64,000 bases of DNA from an uncultured Blautia sp. GTDB taxonomy: Bacteria; Bacillota; Clostridia; Lachnospirales; Lachnospiraceae. The stretch's first letter is position 1. Each line of letters opens with the position of its first letter. The notes below the pieces were generated by a model, which did not search any database, had not been told where the DNA came from, and saw only the letters and a program-made list of their open reading frames with translations. Where the stretch lies: contig UQHF01000013.1 in NCBI GenBank assembly GCA_900540785.1, positions 23,349 through 87,348 of the forward strand, in the 5' to 3' direction. Shown here in pieces: positions 1-8,007 of this stretch. Made by a program: the position numbers and the translations under genes.

Positions 1-363
1 GTTGATATAATCTTCCATCGGAAGGAATTCATCCGGGTAAGACATCAAATATCCCTGTGCATTTAAGTCGCTGATAGAAACAATATCTGGTAAATCATCT
101 GTTACGCCTGAAGCCAGTACGGTGTGAATTTTCTGAAGGCAGTCTGCCTTTGACATTTCTACAAAGTTAACTGTCACATCGTCATCTAAACTGTCTGCTA
201 CTTCAAATGTTGTACCATTCATGGTCTTATCCCAAGACCACACAGTTAACTCAGTAGGCTCTGTTGTCTCTGCTGCTACTGTGAATGCCGGTGCTGCTAC
301 GCCTAATACCATGCTTGCAGCTGCACACATACTAATTACCACACGTGATATTTTCTTCCTCAT
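1..363 (-). CDS. ABC transporter sugar-binding protein, N-terminal part (truncated by window edge)
   Basis: The reading frame begins with ATG at 363 and is still open at base 1, giving 121 residues of an extracellular solute-binding protein. The first 30 or so residues are a signal peptide (MRKKISR, a hydrophobic stretch, then AETTEPTELTVWSWDK). The mature start, with TVWSWD and later VTVNFVEMS, is typical of family 1 carbohydrate-binding proteins of ABC importers. No lipobox is visible: the only cysteine in the leader, in ISMCAA, lacks the usual context, so secretion by signal peptidase I or retention by an uncleaved leader is suggested. A GAAAGGG ribosome-binding site precedes the start. 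It follows the sugar-catabolic genes on the same strand with a gap of about 130 bases, so it probably supplies the substrate of that operon. Permeases would lie beyond the window. The substrate is unknown. Confidence 0.85.
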   Translation of the reverse strand, partial: MRKKISRVVISMCAAASMVLGVAAPAFTVAAETTEPTELTVWSWDKTMNGTTFEVADSLDDDVTVNFVEMSKADCLQKIHTVLASGVTDDLPDIVSISDLNAQGYLMSYPDEFLPMEDYIN

Positions 364-495
364 TTTCGTTCACCATATCCCTTTCTCACTACGTATAACG
401 TAGGATGTTTAACTTGTTAAAATCATCTTATCACTTTGCATATATTTTGTAAATATATGATAATACCTAATTTTTAATGCTGTTTTTTATGCACA

Positions 496-1182
496 TTATA
501 CAATACCTTTACATTTCTCCACCCCCTTTGCCTTCAATGCAGCAGCAAGAGCCTGTGCACCAAATCGTGGACTGGAAAGTACCGGCTTGCCAATTCTCTC
601 ATGAATCTTATCCTCAGCATATGCCATGGAACCCTGAGCAAGAAGAATCACATCTACCTGATCTGCAATTTCTTCTGCCTTAGCACAAAGCAGTGCTTTG
701 AATTTATCCTGATCCGTCCCAAATGCATCCACCAGACCGTCTACCATGTCTATATGTTTGTTCATTTCCCTTGCAACACGTGCAACTGTATTCTTGGTTG
801 GCTCAAGAGTAGTCGAAAGAGTTGCCAGTACACCAACACGCACTCCCAAACGTACCGCTTCACGACACATTTCCTCATCTATACGTACGATTGGGATTCC
901 CGTATAACGTCCGATACTCTGCGCTGCATCTGCAACTTCTCCAACAGAAGAACAACAGTTAAGGATTGCATCTGCACCATCAGAAACCGCCTGCATATAC
1001 ATACCAACTAATCGAGCAGAAGCTCCTGCTGTTACATACCCATGATCTCTCACTTCTGCAAGGATGGATGGATCCTGATAGTTTAAGATTTCAGGTGTAT
1101 CTCCAAGATTTTTTCTGATCTCTTTATTTACACATTCAATAAGTTCTGGTGTTGTACTTGTATAAACAATTCCTACTTTCAT
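496..1182 (-). CDS. Aspartate/glutamate racemase-family protein
   Basis: A 228-residue protein of the Asp/Glu/hydantoin racemase superfamily, recognised by the N-terminal MKVGIVYTST strand, the NCCSS motif (Cys76, Cys77) and the second-domain motif LLAQGSM near residue 185. Classical racemases use a cysteine from each half of the protein. Here the second position appears to be Ser185 in AQGSM, a variant I associate with uncharacterised members in sugar operons. Racemisation of an amino acid is therefore not assured, and an isomerase or epimerase role on a small sugar-derived acid or ketose is possible. It starts inside the 3' end of the kinase gene (47-base overlap) behind a clear AAGGAG, so the two are translationally linked. 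Substrate unknown. Confidence 0.75.
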   Translation of the reverse strand: MKVGIVYTSTTPELIECVNKEIRKNLGDTPEILNYQDPSILAEVRDHGYVTAGASARLVGMYMQAVSDGADAILNCCSSVGEVADAAQSIGRYTGIPIVRIDEEMCREAVRLGVRVGVLATLSTTLEPTKNTVARVAREMNKHIDMVDGLVDAFGTDQDKFKALLCAKAEEIADQVDVILLAQGSMAYAEDKIHERIGKPVLSSPRFGAQALAAALKAKGVEKCKGIV

Positions 1183-2680
1183 TATGTAACTCCTTTTCTT
1201 TTATAGCTTTCCCGGTAATCACAGACGCAACTGCCCTTTTCCAACCTGCGTATTTCTGTTTGCGGAGATCTGATTCCATGTCGGGTTTGTAGGAAGTGCG
1301 GTTCAGTTTTCCAAAAATACTCTCATCCCACACCCCCAGGCGAAGACCTGCTGCGTAAGCCGGACCGCTGGCAGAAAGTTCCTCGAAGTCTGGTACGAGA
1401 ACCCCCGCATCTGCAATATTACTCTGAAACTGCATCAGGTAACCATTCTTAGTCGGACCACCGTCTGCCCGAAGCTCTTTTACCGGAACCCCCGCATCCG
1501 CAGACATTCCAAGTATAATATCTGTAATCTGGTAAGCAATACACTCCAAGGCAGCACGTACAAACTCTGCTTTGCGAGTGGTACGGCTCATTCCCACAAC
1601 AGAAGCTCTTGCCTCGCTATCCCAGTAAGGTGCGCCCAGACCACTAAAAGCAGGTACGAGATACAGACTGTCCTCCTTGATTGCCTCTTTCGCAAGCTCT
1701 TCGGTCTCACCAGGCGATGCGATAATCTGAAGGTCATCCTTCAGCCACGAGATAACAGCACCTGTGTAGTTCAGATTTCCTTCCAGCACATAGTTCACCT
1801 TACCGCCAATCTTCCATGCCAGAGAAGTTACAACACCGTGCGTGCTGAGAATCGGTTTTTCTCCGATATTCATCATAATGGAAGAGCCCGTTCCGTAAGT
1901 GGATTTAATCATTCCAGGCTGAAGGCAGCCCTGTCCGAAAAGAGCGCCGTGAGAGTCGCCAAGCACGCCGTGAATCGGAATTTTGTTTGGAAGAAGACCT
2001 TCAAAATCAGTCTCTCCGAAACAGGCGTCAGAATCTGTTACCTCCGCCATATTAGCTGGATCGATTTCGAATAATTCGCAGATTTCCTTATCCCACTTCA
2101 AGTCAAAAATATTGAACAGCTGTGTTCTGGACGCGTTGGAATAGTCGGTTCTATATTCTTTTCCATCAGTGAGCTTATAAACAAGCCAGCTGTCAATGGT
2201 GCCATGACAGATTTCGTGACGCTCTGCCGCTTCTTTTGCACCTTCTTCATTTTCCAGAAGCCATGCAATTTTGGATGCCGGAAAATATGGAGAAAGATTC
2301 ATTCCTGTTTTCTGGCGGATCCTCTCTGCTGCACCTTTTTTTCCTACACGGGCACAGATTTCAACGGCGCGGGCACACTGCCATACAACAGCATTTCCAT
2401 AAGGCTTACCGGTGACACGGTTCCATGCAAGAGAAGTTTCACGCTGATTGCTGATTCCAAGTCCCACCACATTTTTCTTCTCGACTCCCTCCAGAAGCTC
2501 TTTCACAACCTCCAGGACATTCCTGTAAATTTCCTCCGGGTCATGGGAAACCCAGCCCTTTTCGTTTATAATCTGTCTGTGTGGGCGGTCAGTACGGCGC
2601 ATAATACTTCCTGTCTCATCGAAAAGAAGCGCCTTGGTCCCCTGAGTGCTCTGATCAATACTCATAACATATTTTGCCAT
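1136..2680 (-). CDS. FGGY-family carbohydrate kinase (glycerol/xylulose-kinase-like)
   Basis: A 514-residue sugar or polyol kinase. The N-terminal SIDQSTQGTKALLFD phosphate-binding loop, GISNQRET (residues 75-82), GDSHGALFGQG with the catalytic-base Asp242, and STYGTGSSIMMN are FGGY hallmarks. The NQRET and GALFGQ segments resemble glycerol kinase more than typical xylulokinases. It would phosphorylate the ketose made by the upstream isomerase, feeding the split transketolase next to it. The start at 2680 has AGAGGAT upstream. The last roughly 25 residues, which read through the start of the racemase-family gene, look non-conserved. They may be a natural extension or a sign that the original stop was lost. 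Glycerol itself is unlikely as substrate because there is no glycerol facilitator or dehydrogenase here. Confidence 0.88.
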   Translation of the reverse strand: MAKYVMSIDQSTQGTKALLFDETGSIMRRTDRPHRQIINEKGWVSHDPEEIYRNVLEVVKELLEGVEKKNVVGLGISNQRETSLAWNRVTGKPYGNAVVWQCARAVEICARVGKKGAAERIRQKTGMNLSPYFPASKIAWLLENEEGAKEAAERHEICHGTIDSWLVYKLTDGKEYRTDYSNASRTQLFNIFDLKWDKEICELFEIDPANMAEVTDSDACFGETDFEGLLPNKIPIHGVLGDSHGALFGQGCLQPGMIKSTYGTGSSIMMNIGEKPILSTHGVVTSLAWKIGGKVNYVLEGNLNYTGAVISWLKDDLQIIASPGETEELAKEAIKEDSLYLVPAFSGLGAPYWDSEARASVVGMSRTTRKAEFVRAALECIAYQITDIILGMSADAGVPVKELRADGGPTKNGYLMQFQSNIADAGVLVPDFEELSASGPAYAAGLRLGVWDESIFGKLNRTSYKPDMESDLRKQKYAGWKRAVASVITGKAIKEKELHNESRNCLYKYNTRTY

Positions 2681-2720
2681 TTTGCTATCCTCTTAAATTT
2701 TTTATTTGATTGTTTTTTAT

Positions 2721-3653
2721 TCATTTCAGAGACTCAACAACCTTCTTTGCAATGCCCTCTGCATTTAATCCATAATAATCAAATACCTCCTGGGAGCTGC
2801 CTGTGATGACCGGTACATCAGGAAGTGCCATATTCACTACTTTTCTTGGGCACTCTGCTCCAACTACCTGCGCTACCATAGAGCCAAGTCCTCCAAATGG
2901 GGCATGCTCTTCAACTGTGATCACTGCCTTTACATTCTTGGCAGCCTTTACAATACCTTCAGAATCAAGAGGCTTCACGCAGTACATATCCAGTACAGTT
3001 GCGGAAATCCCCTGAACATCCAGTAATTTTGCAGCCGCATAAGCCGGGCGAACCATCTCGCCGCAGGCAATGATTGCTACATCTGTTCCTTCTTTCAGAA
3101 CGGTTGCCTTGTCCATTTCAAATGGGCAGTTATCTTCTGTATAAATATCTTCAACCGGATTTCTTCCCACACGTATATAAGATGGTTTTTCATCCTTTAA
3201 CAGTGCCTCAATCAGATGTTTTGTCTGATGGCGGTCACTTGGAAGGTACACTCTCATATTCGGAATTGCAGACATAGCAGCAATATCCTGTGCAGAATGA
3301 TGGCTCATTCCAAGGGCTCCGTAGCTGACACCGCCGCTGATACCGATAAGAGTAACATTTGTATTGGAGTATGCCACATCAACCTTGACCTGCTCGTAGC
3401 TTCTTGTGGATAAGAAACAAGCTGGGGAGCATGCAAATGTTTTTTTTCCGCATTTTGCAAGACCTGCGGAAATGCTTACCAGATTCTGCTCCGCAATACC
3501 TGTTTCAACAAACTGATCCGGAAAATCATCTGCAAATCGTGTCATGGAAGCAGATCCTCTGGAGTCACTGCAAAGCACTATAATATCTTTATCGTCTTTT
3601 GCCTTATCTATCAATACTTCACAGACAGCTTGTCTGTTTGGAATCTGATTCAT
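2721..3653 (-). CDS. Transketolase, C-terminal subunit (pyrimidine-binding half)
   Basis: This is the second half of a split transketolase. It contains the pyrimidine-binding domain (FVETGIAEQNLVSISAGLAKCGKKTFA, with the conserved Glu that activates thiamine diphosphate), the GGVSYGALGMSHHSAQD loop and the C-terminal transketolase domain (VITVEEHAPFGGLGSMVAQV). The frame is open to 3701, but the ATG at 3653 has an ideal AAGGAGG nine bases upstream, so I start there (310 residues). It overlaps the end of the N-terminal-half gene by 35 bases. The two subunits together would move two-carbon units between ketose and aldose phosphates. Split transketolases dedicated to one sugar are known, for example in D-apiose catabolism (subunits AptA/AptB), and more generally in pentose pathways of Bacillota. 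Confidence 0.92.
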   Translation of the reverse strand: MNQIPNRQAVCEVLIDKAKDDKDIIVLCSDSRGSASMTRFADDFPDQFVETGIAEQNLVSISAGLAKCGKKTFACSPACFLSTRSYEQVKVDVAYSNTNVTLIGISGGVSYGALGMSHHSAQDIAAMSAIPNMRVYLPSDRHQTKHLIEALLKDEKPSYIRVGRNPVEDIYTEDNCPFEMDKATVLKEGTDVAIIACGEMVRPAYAAAKLLDVQGISATVLDMYCVKPLDSEGIVKAAKNVKAVITVEEHAPFGGLGSMVAQVVGAECPRKVVNMALPDVPVITGSSQEVFDYYGLNAEGIAKKVVESLK

Positions 3654-4479
3654 GAAGAGCTGCCTCCTTTCTTGCTGCAAAATCCATAATGATCTGATCA
3701 TATTCTTCCTGGTTTGGAACCTTGTGATGCCAGTTTGCCCTGTTCTCCATTACGGAAGATCCGCAGCCTTTTACCGTGTTGGCAATTACAGCTGTCGGCT
3801 TACCTTTCACATTTTTTGCTTCTTCAAAAGCAGTATTTAGCTGATCAATATCATTTCCGTCCTTTACATCGACTACATGCCACCCAAAGGAACGGATACG
3901 TTCGTGAAGATCGTCATGTCCCATAACGTCCTCCGTATTTCCAGAAATCTGAAGACGGTTACGATCAACTACCGCACAAAGGTTATCCAGTTTATACTGG
4001 TGACCCGCCATGAAGCCTTCCCATACGGAACCCTCTGCCAACTCACCGTCACCCATTACGGTGTACACGCGGTAATCTCTGTTATCTTTTTTGCCAGCAA
4101 GAGCCATACCTACACAAACCGGTAATCCATGCCCCAGAGAACCGGAGTTCATCTCTATTCCAGGAAGCTTGTTGTTTGGATGTCCGATATATTTGGAGCC
4201 AAATTTTGAAAAGTGTGCTTTAATATCATCCAAATCCAGAAACCCCTTCGCTGCAAGTACAGCATAATAAGCCTCTACAGAATGGCCTTTACTGAGTACG
4301 AAGCGATCGCGGTCCGGATCATCCATGTTTTCCGGCGAAATGTTCATCTGGCAGAAATACAGGCTTATCAGTGTATCGATCACACTCATGTCGCCGCCGA
4401 TATGCCCGCTCTTTCCGGCAACAATAATGTCTACAGCATCTTTTCTTAAGTCAAAAGATTTTGCCTTTAAATTTTCCAT
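3619..4479 (-). CDS. Transketolase, N-terminal subunit (thiamine-diphosphate-binding half)
   Basis: This is the first half of a split transketolase, 286 residues from the chosen start. VLSKGHSVEAYYAVLAAKG (about residues 61-79), GSLGHGLPVCVGMALA, and the diphosphate/Mg motif GDGELAEGSVWE (143-154) followed by VVDRNRLQ are diagnostic. Two ATGs are possible: 4485, which overlaps the isomerase stop in an ATGA arrangement, and 4479, seven bases behind GAGGTG. I chose 4479 because of the spacing. The gene lies between the isomerase and the C-terminal half and is translationally coupled to both. This points to a dedicated transketolase for the sugar phosphate made by this operon, not the housekeeping enzyme, though that cannot be excluded from sequence. 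Confidence 0.92.
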   Translation of the reverse strand: MENLKAKSFDLRKDAVDIIVAGKSGHIGGDMSVIDTLISLYFCQMNISPENMDDPDRDRFVLSKGHSVEAYYAVLAAKGFLDLDDIKAHFSKFGSKYIGHPNNKLPGIEMNSGSLGHGLPVCVGMALAGKKDNRDYRVYTVMGDGELAEGSVWEGFMAGHQYKLDNLCAVVDRNRLQISGNTEDVMGHDDLHERIRSFGWHVVDVKDGNDIDQLNTAFEEAKNVKGKPTAVIANTVKGCGSSVMENRANWHHKVPNQEEYDQIIMDFAARKEAALHESDSKQTSCL

Positions 4480-4481
4480 TC

Positions 4482-5882
4482 TCATTCACCTCTTAAATAT
4501 GCTTTCACATCTTCTTCAATGGGATCATATAAATCAGGGGTGATTCCCATGTATTTGCATGCCTCGTAAAGTACTGGAACTACGTCTTTGTGGATACCCA
4601 CGCAGTGATGGATGTATGGCCCTTCTACGATCTTGGCTTCCAGACGTTTGATGTTCTCCACTTCAACCCAAAGATAAGTTCCCATTCCTTTCGGTCCGTC
4701 AACGCCTTTTGCCTTTCCAAGAAGCATGGAATATTCTCCGTTATCACCGTCAAAACGTGCCAAAGTCACTTCTCCATGCTTTGCTTCTGCCGTAATGCTT
4801 CCCGGATGGCTGAATGCCAGCGGATAAGTAAGCTTCGGCGTCTCTTCTGAAACAGAAATCGGCCACGGTCCGCAGTGCTGAAGGAGCTCACCGTTCTCAA
4901 TGTCAGGATGGCGGATGGTCCAGTCTGCAAAGAAGCTTCTCGTGCCATCCAGCGCTGCTGCCTCAACAAGAAGAGAGGTAATCGCACCGTGAATATCTGT
5001 CTCACATACAACCGGAATTCCCTCTTCGTTCAGAAGTGCATTTGCTGCACATGGCATAATTCCTATCTCACTCTGCAGCTGATTCCAACACTGGATTGCA
5101 GCCGCCTGGCAGCCATATTTCTTAATAAGATTTCCCATAGCCACCTTAAGAGCTGCTACATTCTCAAGTTCATTGTCTTTTACACAGATTTCCATATTCT
5201 GGCGACAGTATTCAACAACCTTTGTAACCTCTGTTCCTTCTGCTTTTGCTTTCTTCATCTCATCTGTCAGCTCCGGCATTGGAATTGGTGTCAACTGGAT
5301 GTTAAATTTCTCAAGGAGTTCTCCCTCATTGCACATGGTGGACCAAAACTCGTATGGTCTTGTGGAAATTTGAAGGATTCTCATGTTGCGGAAGGTTTTT
5401 ACTACATTACAGACAGCCATGAAATCACGAATGCCACGTTCAAATACAGGATCGTTCAGTCTGCAGTTTGTCATGTATGTAAATGGAACGCGGAATCTTC
5501 TTAATACTTTTCCTGTTGCAAAAAGTCCACACTGAGTATCACGAAGACGGACACCATTCTCGTCTGGTCTCTCATCTAAAGGTCCCCATAGAAGAACTGG
5601 TACATTTAATTCTTTCGCCAGTCTTGCACATTCAAACTCTGTTCCGAAGTTGCAGTGTGAAAGGAAAAGTCCGTCGATTTTTTCTTTTTTGAATTTCTCT
5701 GCGATCTTAATGCGGCCCGCCTCGTCATAAAGAAGCCCTTCATCATTTACATCTGTAATGTCTACAAAATCAATGCCTAACTCTCTTAATCTGTCTGCAG
5801 TAAGTCTACGATACTTAACTGCGTCCGGTGCACTGAAAATGCTTCGTCTGGTTGGCGCGTAGCCGATTTTAATGTTTGCCAT
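4482..5882 (-). CDS. L-fucose/L-arabinose-isomerase-fold protein (sugar isomerase)
   Basis: A protein of about 466 residues with the fold of L-fucose and L-arabinose isomerases. It begins MANIKIGYAPTRR, has the LSHCNFGTEFECARLAKELNVPVLLWGP segment, then IQCWNQLQSEIGIMPCAANALLNEEGIPVVCETDIHGAITSLL, where conserved Glu and Asp residues in this family bind the catalytic metal, and ends with HHCVGIHKDVVPVLYEACKYMGI. It would convert an imported aldose to a ketose for the FGGY kinase. The ORF extends to 5891, but the ATG there sits one base from the AAGGAGG. The ATG at 5882 has normal spacing and begins the conserved sequence. It is the first gene of the operon, divergent from a LacI-type regulator. 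The precise sugar is not determined. Confidence 0.82.
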   Translation of the reverse strand: MANIKIGYAPTRRSIFSAPDAVKYRRLTADRLRELGIDFVDITDVNDEGLLYDEAGRIKIAEKFKKEKIDGLFLSHCNFGTEFECARLAKELNVPVLLWGPLDERPDENGVRLRDTQCGLFATGKVLRRFRVPFTYMTNCRLNDPVFERGIRDFMAVCNVVKTFRNMRILQISTRPYEFWSTMCNEGELLEKFNIQLTPIPMPELTDEMKKAKAEGTEVTKVVEYCRQNMEICVKDNELENVAALKVAMGNLIKKYGCQAAAIQCWNQLQSEIGIMPCAANALLNEEGIPVVCETDIHGAITSLLVEAAALDGTRSFFADWTIRHPDIENGELLQHCGPWPISVSEETPKLTYPLAFSHPGSITAEAKHGEVTLARFDGDNGEYSMLLGKAKGVDGPKGMGTYLWVEVENIKRLEAKIVEGPYIHHCVGIHKDVVPVLYEACKYMGITPDLYDPIEEDVKAYLRGE

Positions 5883-5970
5883 TGCCTGCATTCCTCCTTA
5901 TAAGCTTTTATTTTTCACATTTTTATTCGGTCTTTCCTGCTCTTTATGTGCTTAGTATATGTCACCTACA

Positions 5971-6021
5971 ACTTTATTCCAATATAAAATAAAGTGTTTT
6001 TCACTTTATTTTTACTTTATT
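5971..6021. promoter_or_regulatory. Operator candidate in the isomerase/LacI divergent region
   Basis: A perfect 11-bp inverted repeat, AAAATAAAGTG at 5986-5996 and its complement at 6002-6012, is separated by five T residues. The core ACTTTATT occurs three times on the plus strand, at 5971-5978, 6003-6010 and 6014-6021. It lies between the divergent isomerase operon (start 5882) and the LacI-family gene (start 6144), so it is a natural binding site for that regulator. No classic GC-centred LacI or CRE palindrome was seen here. Confidence 0.6.
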
Positions 6022-6143
6022 TTTCATCAATATATTGTTTATTTTTCAATTAAGAAGTACAATGTATACAGTATAAAAACTCAGATTTCAACAAGCAGGC
6101 TTTCCTTTGCTTTTTTGCAGAAAATTTTCCAAGAGGTGTACAC

Positions 6144-7151
6144 ATGTCCATTACAGCCAAAGAATTAGCCAATAAACTAAAGCTTTCCCAGACCGCAGTA
6201 TCTATGGCTCTAAATAACAAACCGGGAGTCAGCACTGAAACCAGACGCATGGTAATAGAAGCTGCGGAAAAATACGGTTATGACTTTGCCAAACTTTCTT
6301 TAAAGAAAAATAAAGCCGGAAGCATTTATGCCATAAGCTACCGTTCCCATAATGCCATTATGTCTTACTCTCCCATTTTCGATGCTATGGTAGAAGGCAT
6401 GGAGTCCATAGTGCAAAAGGATAATTATAAACTGAAGGTAATTACCTTCTATGAAAAAAGAGACAATCTGGAACACTATCTGGAAGATCTGCGTACTACA
6501 GACTGTATCGGGATTATTTTATTTGGAACAGAAATGCGTGAAGAAATGGTGCGGCCTTTCCTGAAGCTGCCCTTTCCAGTTGTAATTCTGGATGCCTATT
6601 TCGAAAATCTGAGCTGTAACTATGTAATTCCAAACAATCGGCAGGGAGCCTACCTTGCCACAGATTATCTGATCAGCCGCAGAATGAAGCAGCCTGGCTA
6701 TTTGCAGTCTGCATATCCCCTTCGGAATTTTTCCGAACGTCTGGAAGGCTTTTACCATGCAGTGCACGATAACGGAATGTCCCGTTCCCGCTGCATTATC
6801 CATCAGCTTTCCCCGTCTATTGATGGAGCTATGTCAGATATGCTGTCCGTGATTGACAGAGGAGATACTCTTGCTGACTGCTATTTTGCAGACAATGATC
6901 TAATTGCCATTGGAACTATCAAAGCGCTTCGTCTGCGTGGCTATAAAGTACCGGAACAAATAGCTGTTGTCGGCTTTGACAATATTTCAGAGGGACGGAT
7001 CATTGATCCTGCGCTTACCACCATCAGCATCCCACGTCACTATATGGGACAGGTAGCAGCCCGGGAACTTTTATCACAGATTGAAGCTCCGAAACAGCAT
7101 ACATGCAAAATCGAAGTCTCTGCAAATCTGGTAAAAAGATTTTCTGTATAA
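6144..7151 (+). CDS. LacI-family transcriptional regulator
   Basis: A 335-residue repressor-type regulator. The N-terminal helix-turn-helix with SITAKELANKLKLSQTAVSMALNNKPGVSTETRRMVIEAAEKYGY (residues 2-46) is a textbook LacI DNA-binding domain. The rest is a periplasmic-binding-protein-like sensor domain ending with DPALTTISIPRHYMGQVAARELL. AGAGGTG precedes the ATG. It is transcribed away from the isomerase-transketolase-kinase operon and presumably controls it and itself through the AT-rich palindrome in the intergenic region. The effector is probably the sugar, or a phosphorylated intermediate, of the operon; this is inferred from context only. Confidence 0.93.
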   Translation: MSITAKELANKLKLSQTAVSMALNNKPGVSTETRRMVIEAAEKYGYDFAKLSLKKNKAGSIYAISYRSHNAIMSYSPIFDAMVEGMESIVQKDNYKLKVITFYEKRDNLEHYLEDLRTTDCIGIILFGTEMREEMVRPFLKLPFPVVILDAYFENLSCNYVIPNNRQGAYLATDYLISRRMKQPGYLQSAYPLRNFSERLEGFYHAVHDNGMSRSRCIIHQLSPSIDGAMSDMLSVIDRGDTLADCYFADNDLIAIGTIKALRLRGYKVPEQIAVVGFDNISEGRIIDPALTTISIPRHYMGQVAARELLSQIEAPKQHTCKIEVSANLVKRFSV

Positions 7152-7350
7152 ATTCCAGATACCATTAGCAGCCATTACCTATTCACTATATTTCCTCTTT
7201 TTTTCATATAATATACTGACAAAACTATACAGTTATGCTATTGTATTAACATAACATAAATAAAACGATACAGATTCATCAGCTCCAAGTATCCACTCCA
7301 GCGTTTCAGACAGGTTTTGGACAGAACTATTTAAGAAAGGATGTGTTACT

Positions 7351-7893
7351 ATGCCATTATCGCAAAAGAAACTTTATACGGTTGAAGATATTTATAATCT
7401 TCCGGAAGGCACCAGGGCTGAACTGATCGACGGTCAGATTTATTACATGGCGCCGCCAAGCCGCAAACATCAACGGATAACCGTAGAATTATCGACCATT
7501 ATCAATAATTACATTAAAAACCAAAACGGCTCTTGTGAAGTTGACATTGCCCCGTTTGCCGTATTTCTCAATGAAAACAGCAGGAATTATGTTGAACCTG
7601 ATATTTCCGTAATCTGCGACCCAAATAAGCTAAATGATAAAGGCTGTATCGGCGCACCAGACTGGATTATTGAGATTGTCTCTCCCGGCAGCAGGCGCAT
7701 GGACTATTTCACCAAGCTTTTCAAATACCGTAATGCCGGTGTCCGGGAATACTGGATTGTGGATCCTGACAAAAATCGGATCATGGTTTATAATTTTGAA
7801 ACCGAAGACACCGGAGATTATACCTTCTCCGATTCCGTAAAAGCCGGAATTTATAACGATTTCTTCATTAACTTCTCAGAAATAGGCTTATAA
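7351..7893 (+). CDS. Uma2-family endonuclease-fold protein
   Basis: A 180-residue Uma2 (DUF820) protein with a PD-(D/E)XK nuclease fold. YTVEDIYNLPEGTRAELIDGQIYYMAPPSRKHQRI is the usual N-terminus. EPDISVICDPNKL and GAPDWIIEIVSPGSRRMDYFTKLFKYRNAGVREYWIVDP supply the conserved acidic residues (PDI, DWIIEIVSPGS) and the lysine of the fold. Members are widespread in Bacillota and cyanobacteria, and their cellular role is not established. It stands alone between the LacI gene and the convergent end of the GH operon, with a ribosome-binding site AAGAAAGGA-like sequence before the start. No partner gene suggests a toxin or a mobile element. Confidence 0.88.
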   Translation: MPLSQKKLYTVEDIYNLPEGTRAELIDGQIYYMAPPSRKHQRITVELSTIINNYIKNQNGSCEVDIAPFAVFLNENSRNYVEPDISVICDPNKLNDKGCIGAPDWIIEIVSPGSRRMDYFTKLFKYRNAGVREYWIVDPDKNRIMVYNFETEDTGDYTFSDSVKAGIYNDFFINFSEIGL

Positions 7894-7919
7894 CATTTTC
7901 AGATCGTCCAGCTTTTTAT

Positions 7920-7957
7920 TTAGAACGCTCCGTTTACCTGATTTTGGAGCGTTCTAA
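7920..7957. terminator. Hairpin between convergent Uma2 and GH42 genes
   Basis: A perfect 12-bp inverted repeat, TTAGAACGCTCC at 7920-7931 and GGAGCGTTCTAA at 7946-7957, lies between two convergent genes. The loop is 14 bases and there is no long T tract on either side, so it is a plausible but not classic bidirectional terminator. Confidence 0.55.
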
Positions 7958-8007
7958 GTAAGTGTTCACTCCTCTCCTGCTGCCAGAAAAGTAACGCTAA
8001 ATCGAGT

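Noticed and set aside
1136..1182. Overlap of kinase and racemase-family genes as evidence of a frameshift
   Set aside because: The racemase start has a good ribosome-binding site, and the kinase reads to a normal stop. Only the last roughly 25 residues are unusual, so a natural 3' extension is as likely.
1136..2680. Kinase as a glycerol kinase for glycerol use
   Set aside because: The motifs resemble GlpK, but the operon holds an isomerase and transketolase and no glycerol transporter or dehydrogenase.
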